Shown: positions 1-12,100 of the stretch, piece by piece
How the letters are laid out: every line of letters begins with the position of its first letter
How positions within the stretch are numbered: position 1 is the first letter of the stretch
Assembly: GCA_963576735.1 (NCBI GenBank)
Contig: OY755170.1
Coordinates: 13,066,567 to 13,130,566 of the forward strand
Source: Bedellia somnulentella
Lineage: Eukaryota > Arthropoda > Insecta > Lepidoptera > Bedelliidae
DNA length: 64,000 nucleotides
Direction of reading: 5' to 3'
The notes under the pieces: model-generated
The model's database searches: none
Told to the model about the DNA's origin: nothing
Seen by the model: only the letters and a program-made list of their open reading frames with translations
Made by a program: the position numbers and the translations under genes

Positions 1-109
1 CAAGCCGGGGGCCTGCTGACTCCGAACCCCATCTTCATCAGAGGGGCCCAGCCTGACGCCCCGCCCTCCATGTTCATACATCACTCGCCGCAGAATATGC
101 AGCATACTT
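1..109 (+). CDS. ph: ph exon, cut by window start
   Basis: The frame is open from the first base and ends at a GTGAGT donor with one base left over (phase 1). The text is Pro/Gln/His/Met-rich (FIRGAQPDAPPSMFIHH), which fits the disordered part of Polyhomeotic. It is the first coding exon visible; its own acceptor is outside the window. Confidence 0.75.
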
Positions 110-3100
110 GTGAGTATTTCTTGATATTAAATGTAAGTGATAATGCGTTAAGTGATAATTATGCAACAAATCATTATTTCACTTTTTTTATTTATTTATA
201 TGTTAATACTTGGACTAGTTACTAGTAGAACAACTATGATGCGTGAAGTCTTACTTTCAGGACGGTCTTATGTTGTTTATGCTACGGTTTTAATAGTTAT
301 CTTGATGATTAAAGATAAAATCAATTTATGAAAATAAAAACAGCTTTACAACATGGTTTGATCGTGAACCTACATGAATACGCTAGAACTAGTACAGTCA
401 AAGTAATCATTTGTTCGTCTTGATATAGATTAGTTTAATCTTTTTTTTGTATATAGCAGCTATGCGAAAAGTATTTTAAACTGTTTTTAGGTTATTTTTC
501 GTTTTGCTTATTTTGTGCTAGTATTCTTACTTCATAGATGATATATATTTAAACTTAAAGAAAGTATATGTTAGTGAGCAATATTTGGTAAAAGAAATTA
601 TCTGGTGAAAGGAATTAGAAGGGAAGGGAAGTTTGTCGAATCCTTATTCTTGCGACTAATTTATGATTTGTATATGTTGTAATAGAAAAGTTCTTTATAT
701 CACAATTTTTGCTGTTTATTTATGAGTTAGCATTGCGATATTTTAGCTTTATAAATATGATTTTGTAAAGCATGTTTTTTAGTATAGACTTTAGTGAGTG
801 TCTTTGTAAAATTCATCTTTTCTCATTATATATAAGTCGACTAAGGGGTTAATAAATGCCTTGATACTTAGTAAAGTATTTTTTACTACACGTATTGAAA
901 CAGAAACTAATTGCCAACCAAACATTTCACAATAAGATATATTCTTACACAAGTTTTATACCAAATCACTTGAAATATGAATATTTTTTGCGAATGAACC
1001 ATTTATTTTGCGAAACTTCAATAATGCCAATAAATATTGACGATGCGAATGAGAAGTTAAAATGTAAAAGCCCCTTTTTAAATATCTGGTTTCATTCATT
1101 GATCGTTATATTATATTTTCGGCTTCTTGTTTTAATTATATAATATTAAAAAAATCCTATAAGATCTGGATCGAAATTGAAATTGCTATTTAAAAAACAA
1201 TATCGAGTAATTAATCATTTGAACGCTTGCGAGCAAGAGATCTCTCTGATTTTCTTATTTAATTTTGTATAATATTTTCTCTTCAATGATGGGGTATAAT
1301 GTATGTATGACCTCGTGCACTAAACCGGCTTAGTGTACACCGTGCTAAGACTGCTTATAAATAAATTCTTATAATAAGATAAGTATGCATGAGGTCAAGT
1401 ACTGGGGATAAAGAACAATTGTCTTATTTACCATAACGTTTACTAAATGTGTAATGACACAAATACATAGATAAAATAACGACTATAAATGCGTAAGGGT
1501 TAGTTAAAATGTTCAATAAACTAATCTATGATGAGTTACATCCCAATAAAACTACTAAAAATATATCCCTAGACCATAAATAAATGTCTCTGCTAATACC
1601 TGCTAATGAATATAAGTAAAATAAAACATCTGTTTAAAGAAGCGAATAGTGTAGAAACAAAGTTGTGCGAAGCATATTGCGAAGTCCTGTAGAACTAAAC
1701 GTTGATTGATCGTAACCAATTTTAATTACAACTTTATCGCAAAGTGATTACCCTTTAGCTAGTATATGTTTTAATTAGCGAATTGCATTAATTGTCATCC
1801 TGGCATTCTCCATTTTTTTAATCAAAACACAACAAATATTTCATTAGTAAAACTGACCTTATATAAAACTGATCATACTTTTGACCTTATCAGTGTTTTA
1901 TGATCCCCACCATTGCTTATGAGATAAACATTTCCATTGCAATGTGCCTAACCTAAAGTTTCTTACCCAACAAACCTATGAATCTATACTATTTCAACTT
2001 CCCCAAACTAACTATTAGACTAAACAATCTGAACAAACTAAACCGTAAGTTAGGCGAAATAACTGTATAAATGAACTAAACGGCAACGGTAGAACATTTA
2101 AATAAAAATAATAGTAATGTTTATGCAGCTATAAACTCAACATGCAACCGCGACTATAAGCAGACCCGCGCAGCAAGCGAAGGGATGTCAAAACGCCCTC
2201 GTGCCTTGTCCAATATCTTACCCTCAGCAGTCATCCAGCCTGCATCCTCTCATTCGATAAAAAATAATCCATTGCAACGTCCCTAACCTAACAATTCATA
2301 CCCAACAAACCCATGTATCTGTACTATTTCAACTCCCAAACTATAGATAAAAAATCTTTCACAGCTACAAATTCAACATGCGCAACCGCGACTATAAGCA
2401 AGCCCCGTGCAGCAAGCGAAGGGATGTCGAAGGGTCCTCGGCCCTTGTCCAATATCTTACCCTCAGCGGGGATCCGGCCTGCGTCCTCCGTGTCCACGCA
2501 GACAAACACCAACCAGCAGAATCAGGTAACGATTATGGTAATTGAACATTTTATTATTGTTATTTAGCTAATTATATACAACAACAATCTTAATAATATG
2601 GTTTGGGCACATAGAGGAGATGGATGCAAGTAAACTAGTGAAAGAATTCTAATGTGTAATCAATTGAGAATGACCAAGGAAGACACCTTTCGATCAAATA
2701 GAAAATGTGCTCAAGTTCAATCCATCCAGGCAGACATCCGAAGTCTGAAGAATAAAAGGGAATATTCGGAAGCTGCCGGGATCGTCAAAAGTGGAGAATT
2801 ATAGTCTCTTTCAATCCTTATGGGAACTAATGGCTTGAGTTTATGTATGTATGTAAGGAGGAAGGTGAAAATTGAAGTGTACAAGAGTGATTAGTGAGAT
2901 AAGTTGTATTCCTATCAAACACATTTTATCTAAATATCGAAAAGACAACATGACATTCCACATTCTTATATTTTTTCATAATATATATCATTCACAACTT
3001 TTCTTAAACAATAGAAAAACTCTTTATTGTACATCAAACATAGTTATTTTCAGAGTAAATGAGACATTTATTAACTTATAATCCTATGACGCAGGCCAAA

Positions 3101-6100
3101 GCCCGGGGCAAGCCAGGCATCCGTTGCCCCGCACCAGCTGCCAAACAAGATGCGGCTAATCAGACCAACAAGATGCAGCACCAGATGCAGCCCAAACAAC
3201 AGTATGTACTTTTATATGGTTCAAGTTGAATGCTTAGTTAGCAGGTTTCGGAAGGGACGGAAGATGTATTTGAATCTTATGTATTATCCCCGGAAAAATA
3301 TGCATTATGATAGTGGTTAATAAATGCTGGCAGCCGCTTTCAAACATCTTTAGAAAACAAAAGTTGAACGGGGGCTCTTAACCATTAATGATTGTTGTAA
3401 AAGCCAGTTCAAGAGATTTAAACTCGTTTGGGCATATTGGAGCAATGTAATGTTATTCGCAACGCAACTTCCAAAAGGGGCTGAGGAATTTCTGATTCCC
3501 TAGCTCTGGCTACCCCTTCGAGGGATTAATAGCCGCGAGTATATGTATATGCGTATATGTATGTATGTAATACTATTTGCTTCAATAAACTTTAAACAAT
3601 AAATTTTCTTATAGTGTTGAAATTTCAATCGATGCTACTCATCGCCTATGTTCGCAGTCACTTAGAATATGCGTCGCCCGTGTGGAATCCCCAGTACCAA
3701 ATATATAAATTAAGAATAGAAGCGATTCAGAGGAAGTTTCTTAGGTATCTTGATTTTAAAAGTAAACAGTTTATATCAAGTTATGCTGAACGGTGTGAAA
3801 TTTATCATTTTGTTCCGCTTGAAATAAGGCGTAACATATCGGATATATGTTGCCTTGTCAAAGTGGCAAACGGGTCAACCGACTGTCCGGAGCTACTGCA
3901 ACACATAATTATGTCTCCGCACCAACCAGCTAGCACTGCGTCAGCGGTCCATGGTGCATGTAGCCCCGGCAAAGACGAGATATAGGCAAAATTCATTTTT
4001 GATACGCGCTTGTCGTGAATACAATTTGGTTCATAATGACATTGATATTTTCAACACCAGCACTTCAACGGTTAAGCGTTTACTCACTATTTTGTTTTTC
4101 TCAAAAGAAAGCTCTCAATAGAGTTTTATATATTATGTCGTAGTTAAAAAAAGTTATTATTTATATACATATTTCTTTGTACTTGTTAACAACATACATA
4201 TAAATACGTTTTTGTTTTAGAATAGGCACTATAATGGTTGCAAATCAAGCGCAATTATTATATTTTTTCGTTTATATAAACTACTGGTGAAGACTTTTAA
4301 TTGGCATCGATGTTATGTACTGTTACTTATATTGTTATTATTTAGCTGTAAGTCTTCCAAATAAATAAATAAATAAATAAATAAATTACACGTACGACGG
4401 CAACTGTGTATTAAATGCTTAAAATACACGCAAAATCACAACGGTATACGACAATTTAATTAATAAACACTTCGTATTTCAGGTTGTTGGTGATGAGTTC
4501 GACAGGCCAAATGACGCAAATATCGGGGGTGCAGGACAAAAACCAGCTCAACAAGACCATGCAGCAGCAAGTGATGTTGCAGCAGCAGGTCTTACAACAG
4601 GTATGCATACATACATACATATACGCACGGCCATAAATCCCAAAAAAGGGGTAGCCAGAACTTAAGAGCTAAAAATTCTTCAGCCACATTTGAAAGTTGA
4701 TAGGGAACAACTTTTCTTACATATCTGTATGTACTACTGTTTTTTGTATCTTCTGTGGATGTCTGTTATTGGCTTTTTCATTGTATTTATCTAATTGTAA
4801 CTTACATGTTTATGTGCTGTTGATGTCCCTAATAAAATAAAATAAAAATAAAATAAAATAAATAAATAAAATAAATAACAAGATGGTAGAAATAAAGTGT
4901 TCTTGGTGATGGGTCTCCAACCGCATCGCCCAAAAACAACTTAAAAATGCCCCATATCCTTAGTCGCCTCTTATGACACCCGTGGGTAGAAAGGGGTAGT
5001 GACATTCAAAGCCGGCACTACACGGCAAATGATGGTTATGATGATGGTACATGGTATGATGGGCATGTAATATCTTCAAAGAATATTGATTCACGGGTCT
5101 TGCTAGCATATTCTATTTTTGTAAAGTCATTCATCCTCAGAATTGAATTGATCATAGCTTGCATAAGCTCTCTAACACAGTGTCCTAGCTTGGTAATATA
5201 AAAAACGAACGCGAAGCGTACCGATGCGGCTGACACCAAGTCAACGCAAAGCGGCGTCTCTGTCCAGCTAGTTTTAGCTGAGACTGGATAGTAGAGAACC
5301 CGAACTTGCCGCTAGTTGGGCAATTTAAATATGTAATGGACGGCCGCAAACAATTTTTACTGGAAAGTTCTGTTGGGAGAAACGCAGACATGCACAACGC
5401 CTTGTACAACTGAATAGCAAATACGCATATACGAACACTTGCGTGCAAACTCGCGTAGTTCCTTCTTCTACGTTTGATATTTGTCTAGTGCACATGTCAT
5501 TGTTAATTTAGTTTAAATAAATAGCTTTTCTATAGTTTAAAGTCTTGATCTTTCCTTATTTCATCAGGTTATGGGCTTCTCCCTATCTGTTTAGTGTAGT
5601 ACAGTATAAATTTGAAGTAAATTAGTTTATTTGATCAGAAATACGCATAACCTAAAAATTGTTCACGCGGTCGCCGAAGTTTATTTCAGAATTTTCAGCT
5701 AAAAATTACTGATAAAATGTCATCAAACGGATGGATGATACAAATAGAAAAACTTACTGGCCGAGATAATTGGACAAGCTGGAGTTTCGCAGTGAAAGCA
5801 TACCTGGAACTCGATGATTTATGGGAATGTGTGCAAGGAACAAGCACCGATGCAAAGAAAGAAAAAAAGGCAAAATCAAAACTAATATTACTAGTCGATC
5901 CAATTAATTTTATACATATACAGGATGCGACGACGTCAAAACAGATTTGGGAAAATTTATCAAAGGCATTTCAAGACTCTGGCCTACTAAGAAAAGTTGG
6001 TTTATTGCGAGACTTGATTAACACTAATTTAGAAACAAGCACTAGTGTAGAAGATTATGTCAACAAAATCATGAGTTCAGCTCATAAGCTCAGAAACATC

Positions 6101-9100
6101 GGATTCAGTGTTGACGATGAATGGCTCGGGACTTTGATGCTGGCAGGTTTATCCAATGAATATAAACCAATGATAATGGGTATTGAAAGCTCAGGAGTAA
6201 AAATAAGTGCAGATCTGATTAAAACAAAACTTTTACAAGAAATAAAAAATACACAAAGTAATTCAGCTCTGTACACAAGTAATAAAAATACTCAAGCTAA
6301 GTTCAAAAACACTCAGCACCAGTCAAAGTCAAAAGGTCCAAGATGCTTCAACTGTAACAAATATGGACATCTTGGTAAAAATTGTAGGTTTCTGAAAAAT
6401 AAATCACAGAATAAAGAAAATAATAAAGGTTTTGTAGCAGCTTTCTCGGCCATGCAACTGAATGATTGTATAAACTGGTATGTAGATTCAGGTGCTTCGA
6501 TGCATATGACTATGCATTAAGAATTATTACAGAATGAAACAACATCACCAATATCGACAATCAAAATTGCAGACAATAAAACTTTACATGTCGAAAGCTG
6601 TGGTAATGTGATACTGCACACACCTAATAAAGATGGCGGCAGCAGTGAAATATTAGTAAAAAATGTTTTGTATGTGCCAAAGTTGTCTAAAAATTTATTA
6701 TCAGTTAGTAAAATAATAAAATCTGGTTGTAAAGTGGAATTTGATAGAACTGGTTGCTCAGTATATAATTCAAATAATCAAAAAGTAGCCACAGCAAATC
6801 TAATAAATGATACATATAGACTGAACATAAATTACGGCATTTCTGCAAGGGGATGTTGATGAAGATATCAACATGTCTCAACCACCCATTTTTGATCGAG
6901 GAGAGAAAGTATGCCATTTGAATAAAGCTATATATGGTTTAAAGCAAGCCACTAGACAATGAAATAAAAAGCTCAACTCCGTTTTATTAGAAATTGGCAT
7001 GAATCGATCAAAACTTGATCCCTGCATTTATTTTCGTATATTGAGCAAAAATGATATTTTATTTATCTCTGTTTATGTCGACGATCTTCTTTTATTTTAT
7101 AATCGTTCTGAGACTGGTGAAGAAACAAAAAAGAAACTCAAAGATAACTTTAGTATAAAAGACATGGGGAAAGCAAAACAATGTATTGGATTCAGAATCA
7201 CACATGAAGATCAAAATAAAATATCACTGGATCAATCAATGTACACAAAAAAAATACTTACTCGTTTTGGTATGGACGATTGCAAGCCAGTCTGGACTCC
7301 ATGTGATCCAAACGTTCAATTAAAGAGAGCAAAAAGTGAGGAAGAAATATTGAGAAACATACCTTATCAAGAAGCTATTGGGTGCTTATTATATTTGTCA
7401 CAAGGGACAAGACCTGACATAACGTATATTGTAAATTCATTAAGTCGGTACAATGGGCAACCCACTGCAGAGCATTGGACTGCACTGAAGAGAGTCTTAA
7501 GATATTTAAAAGCCACCATTGATTATAAATTGACATATAATGGAAACTCCGAAGGCAATATTACAGGCTATTGTGATGCGGACTGGGCTAGTCACTCTGA
7601 AGACCGTAGATCCTGCACTGGATACGTTTTTACTCTTCAAGGTGCTGTTATAAGCTGGTGCTCCAAGAAACAACTAACTATAGCTCTCTCAAGTACGGAG
7701 GCTGAATATATGTCTCTGACCACTGCTGTGCAAGAAGCGATTTGGCTGAAGCAGTTACATGAAGCATTTTGGCCTGAATCATCAGCTGATCTATTGTTGT
7801 TTACTGTGATAATCAAAGCGCCATTCGCATTTCAGGTAATGAAAGTTATCATCAACGCAGCAAACACATCGATGTTCGCTATCACTTTATCAGAGAAAGG
7901 ATTGCTGCCAATCAAGTCCTAGTTAAATATCTAAGGAGTCAAGACATGACTGCACACATTTTGACCAAAGGACTGCATAGGCCAAAACATGAAGAATTCA
8001 GTAGAGCGATGGGTCTGCGTTAAGGAGAGAATGTTGGGAGAAACGCAGACATGCACAACGCCTTGTACAACTGAATAGCAAATACGCATATACGAACACT
8101 TGCGTGCAAACTCGCGTAGTTCCTTCTTCTACGTTTGATATTTGTCTAGTGCACATGTCATTGTTAATTTAGTTTAAATAAATAGCTTTTCTATAGTTTA
8201 AAGTCTTGATCTTTCCTTATTTCATCAAGTTCATTTATGAAATATCAACTACTCAAGAAACATATACGACAAAGGAGTACAAGAAATAATTTATATTTGG
8301 TCAAACCAACTTCCTAGCCTTTTTCTCCCATGTCCGATTCGATGATAATAAATTGTCATATTTTTGATTCCTGTTATTCCGTAAAATAGGGCTTTCTTGT
8401 ATTGAATTTATAATTAATTCTGCCGAACTATTTTTATTATACTGTACTAACATCGCGTCACCGTGCTGCGAGTCGTGTCTCTTGAGCCGTGGATTCGAAG
8501 CGCTTTGTCTGCAGTACTTTGATATCCTTTTGCTGCTCGTACTTGTCTGGCCAATCCAAATGACTCCTTGTACTTAGATGGACGCCTGCGTGTTTTGAAG
8601 TCGTTGGTCACCAATGTGGAGGGAAAGGGAAGCTCTTCCGCCAAGCGGTGGAATCTCTGGGGACCGCGATCTATATTGTATGAAATGCTAAGTATTTTCG
8701 AAACTTCGATATCGCGATGTAAGATTTGTATAGCCAGTCTTGATGACAAGTGTGACGTATGTGGCTTGGTTACGTGTTGCTGTGGAATGTGATTCTTTCG
8801 CACTGTCAGCGTTTCTATGTATTGCGCGTCATAATGTACTGAAAGCGCATCGCTACAATACGATAAACTTCAAACACCGCGCGAATGTTCGCGCGAACAT
8901 ATCTTACCAACTGATCGCGTCGGCTTCGCTTCTTCCGTACTACACGCGAATGGTTACGTAGGACACCGCAATACAAATCTTTATGTTTGTTTCATCCGCA
9001 ATGCGTCGCTTCGCGTTCGCGGGTCAGTCTTTCATTACATTATATAACCCTGTCCTTAACATGTTCCAAACTATAAACAGCAACAACAACAGCAACAGCA

Positions 9101-9104
9101 GCAA

Positions 9105-9165
<61 letters not shown>

Positions 9166-12100
9166 AACATCAGCAACAACAACAGCAACAACATCAGCAA
9201 CAACAACAACAACAGCAGCAGCAGCAACAGCATCAACAACTTCTGCAGCAGCAGCAAAACCAACAATCCCAACAAATGGTTCATCATTACCAACAAGGTA
9301 ATTTTTAGAAATTGTCAAGCCGAAATTTGCCTTGTAATTAAATTTGAATTTAATTTTGATTTGTAGATTCTTGTTATATTATGCCACTTTCATATCAGTA
9401 TGTTTTTTATTGTTTCCTATTTAATTTTTTGATAACATTATATGCAACAGTCACTTCGCCCTTCATTTTAATAAGTTTTCACTGATGCACTGTCATAGGT
9501 AGCCTCAAATGACATTCAGTTGCGATTTGTGCTCTGCTGTAATTAAGCATTTATTTCTCTAAATTATTCATCATCAAACTGCTAAGGTGCTAAATAAAAC
9601 AAACGTGTTACTTCATATAATTCATAGATTTTTTTTATTTGTCAGGAGGTATGACAATAACCAGCATGTCCCAAGGCATGCCAGGTCAGATGCCGCCCAC
9701 GTTGCCTGTTACTGGAGTTCCACAAACCATGACGATGGTACAGCAGTTACATCCTGTAAGTATCACATTTTTAGAACAAACCCTTGGATTAGGAATAAAT
9801 TGATAAAAATACACATATACTAGTTCCTATTGGGGTAGGGAGAGACTAATAAAATCTGGCCTTAAATAGCACTAACCTATTTCTTTCCCGGGGGTGCCAT
9901 AAGAGACGACAGTTGGGCGATGCGGTTGGAGACCCATCAACAACCTTTACTTTATACCATTCACACTCGACTTCAAAAAGTGGCAAAGGAATTTCTATTT
10001 CTGAATCTCCGGCTTCCTTTTTTGTGTTTACAGCTGTAACTATGAGTATGAATGTATTCACTAATTGATAAATTTCACAATCTGCTACTCTCTGCAATCA
10101 GTGCTCTTGTTATCCATGTAGGAATCTGTTAAACATTTCTAGAGTTGTTTACAGTTATGCTTGTCTAAGTATATTTATGCTTTCTGGAATCCATTATTAA
10201 AATTTATAACCATCTAACGCTGATTCACTGCTCTAATACATATTGTACTAATTTCCCAGCTAAGCATGGGTCAGCCAGGGCTGGTCGGTCAGCTTGCGCC
10301 GGGAAATCAACAGATGCAGACTTCCATGGCCCCCGTACCACCGTTACAAAATCAACAGGTAGATAGCATATTTTTACATTCATGTATTTACCTTACATTT
10401 ACATATTTCTAGGGTTATTTGCATCACTGCTCATGCCTTGTTAGATTTAGCGTGAAGTTTTATAGTCTATGATTTTTACAAAATTGGCTTAGTGGTTTTG
10501 GTTCCTATTTGTTACAGACATACAAAAAATACTGTTCTTTAGTATATGTATATTACTATTGGGGGCATGTGTTTGGGCTTTTAACTTATTGTTGGGTGAT
10601 GTGGCATGAGACCCATCTCTAAGCAAATGCTGTTTGTAATCATCTCCCCACTTACATTTCAAAAGCAGCTATAGAGTTATCGATACTGTAGCCACGGTTC
10701 CCTTTTTAGAATTCCAACCAAGCGTATTCTTATGTTATACTGGTGTTCAAAATTGTGTTATGTAGAATAAGCTATCTACCAATATTAAAACGTGATCAGG
10801 AGATTCAGTGTAATAACACAATATAATTCCTCAGACCCTAATACAGAGTGGAATGGTGCAATCCTCCGTGGGTATGAGCGTGCAGCCACAACAGACTCTC
10901 GTTAATCATACTGCGCCTATGCAAGCTGTAAGTTATTTCTTTTTAAGCATGTGGAGTTAAAAATGTATTTTTGAGATTATTCTATCCTTTCTATTACGTT
11001 TAGTTAAAATTATTAACGTAATTCGTAAAAAAATACGAAAGTTTGCTGAAAAAACTTATATTGCAAACGACTGTAATTGTTACATTATCAAAATTTTATT
11101 TTGCTAGTTAATTTGTATTACTTACATCCACACAAAGTTTCGGAATTAAGTCAATACCTGTATCAATCAACATCCACAGTTTGTAAATCAACAACCTATA
11201 TTATAACATCTAAAATATAAACACCCTCTTTCCAACACTGTAAAGTAGTTCCGAAGTTATAATATTACCGAACTCCCAAATAACATTATATATACTAATA
11301 ATCGGGATTAACCAACGATTATATTTTGAATCACTTACGTAGTATGTAAAAAAGTGTATTCCCAAATAACAAATTTGGCGCCGGCCGCAGATCCACTCGA
11401 TGATGCAAAACTCTCTGGTGAACCCCGTAATGGCGTCCCCCATACAAGTACTGCCTCCATTGCAGGTACCATCTGGACTGCACGAATATCATCACTTTAC
11501 TATGGCATTTCGACTATTTCAAAGCTCCATTAGCGATGGATTATTAAATGCAAAAAACGAACAGAATTTGTATTCGGTCATTTAGAAAAAAAATATTTTC
11601 ATGTATTGAGTTGATAAAAGTAAATGGTTTTATGTTATTTTAAACCAGCTTTATGAGCTTTGGGATAGGACGAAACCAATTTTCAGTCTCTCATTGTTTA
11701 GTGTTCGATGTATGCATAACTTTTTTTGTATTCTTACTAAAAACTTATTTGTTTAGATTTGTATGGGAAAGTTGAGGGGAAAATGTGATATTAATGTGTG
11801 AAAATGTATTATTTTAAGTATTATATGTCAACTTCTTGGTGACCTCGCCTACGATGGGATGGGTAAGTAGAGGAAATCAAGCAGATTAACGTGCTTCTTC
11901 TAGCAGATTCTGTCTTGCTGTGTTTGTCACACATATACTATACATATACTGGCCTGACTATTGTGTGACGATCACAGTGTTACTTATGGGACATAAAATA
12001 AACGATTGCACAAGTTACTTTTATAAATACATTAATTCGTAGAAGAATAGTCGAAAAAGAAAATCATCTGAATACTCGTATGACGAATTTGTCTTCATCC

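Larger units (their letters stand above)
1932..2525 (+). repeat. tandem duplication of a ph exon and its 5' intron flank
   Basis: The segment from about 1932 to 2269 is repeated, with substitutions and a gap of roughly 100 bp in the second copy, from about 2270 to 2525. Shared blocks include the intronic acccaacaaac / atgaatct / tactatttcaac run and the exon text gcagcaagcgaagggatgtc. The second copy contains the functional exon; the first contains the decayed one. Confidence 0.8.
5366..8232 (+). mobile_element. Ty1/copia LTR retrotransposon, internally deleted, recent insertion
   Basis: Two 196-bp LTRs (5371-5566 and 8032-8227) begin TGTTGG, end CATCA and are identical as read by eye. A 5-bp target duplication (agttc, 5366-5370 and 8228-8232) flanks the element. 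Between them lie gag with a CCHC knuckle, a protease start, then directly the middle of reverse transcriptase and RNase H. Integrase and the front of RT are missing, with the junction near 6835-6845. An in-frame stop at 6518, a TGA near 6959 and a frameshift near 7800 further disable it. Identical LTRs beside a broken interior suggest it was copied by another element's proteins. It sits in a ph intron, sense orientation. Confidence 0.95.
5206..9019. mobile_element. possible TIR element split by the copia insertion
   Basis: The 13-base text cgaacgcgaagcg at 5206 reappears inverted at 9007-9019, and a few more bases match imperfectly inward. Without the 2.86-kb copia element and one copy of its target duplication, the inferred host element would be about 0.95 kb. 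No coding capacity is recognised and no flanking target duplication is evident, so this remains an inference. Confidence 0.35.

Noticed and set aside
8447..8803. 118-codon minus-strand frame
   Set aside because: No domain or signal is recognised and it lies in the CpG-rich remnant of a probable mobile element. Codon content does not resemble a known transposase.
9024..9318. Minus-strand frames of 90-92 codons (poly-Leu; Val/Ala-rich)
   Set aside because: They are the antisense of the CAA/CAG tract in a ph exon; such repeats keep all frames open without coding meaning.
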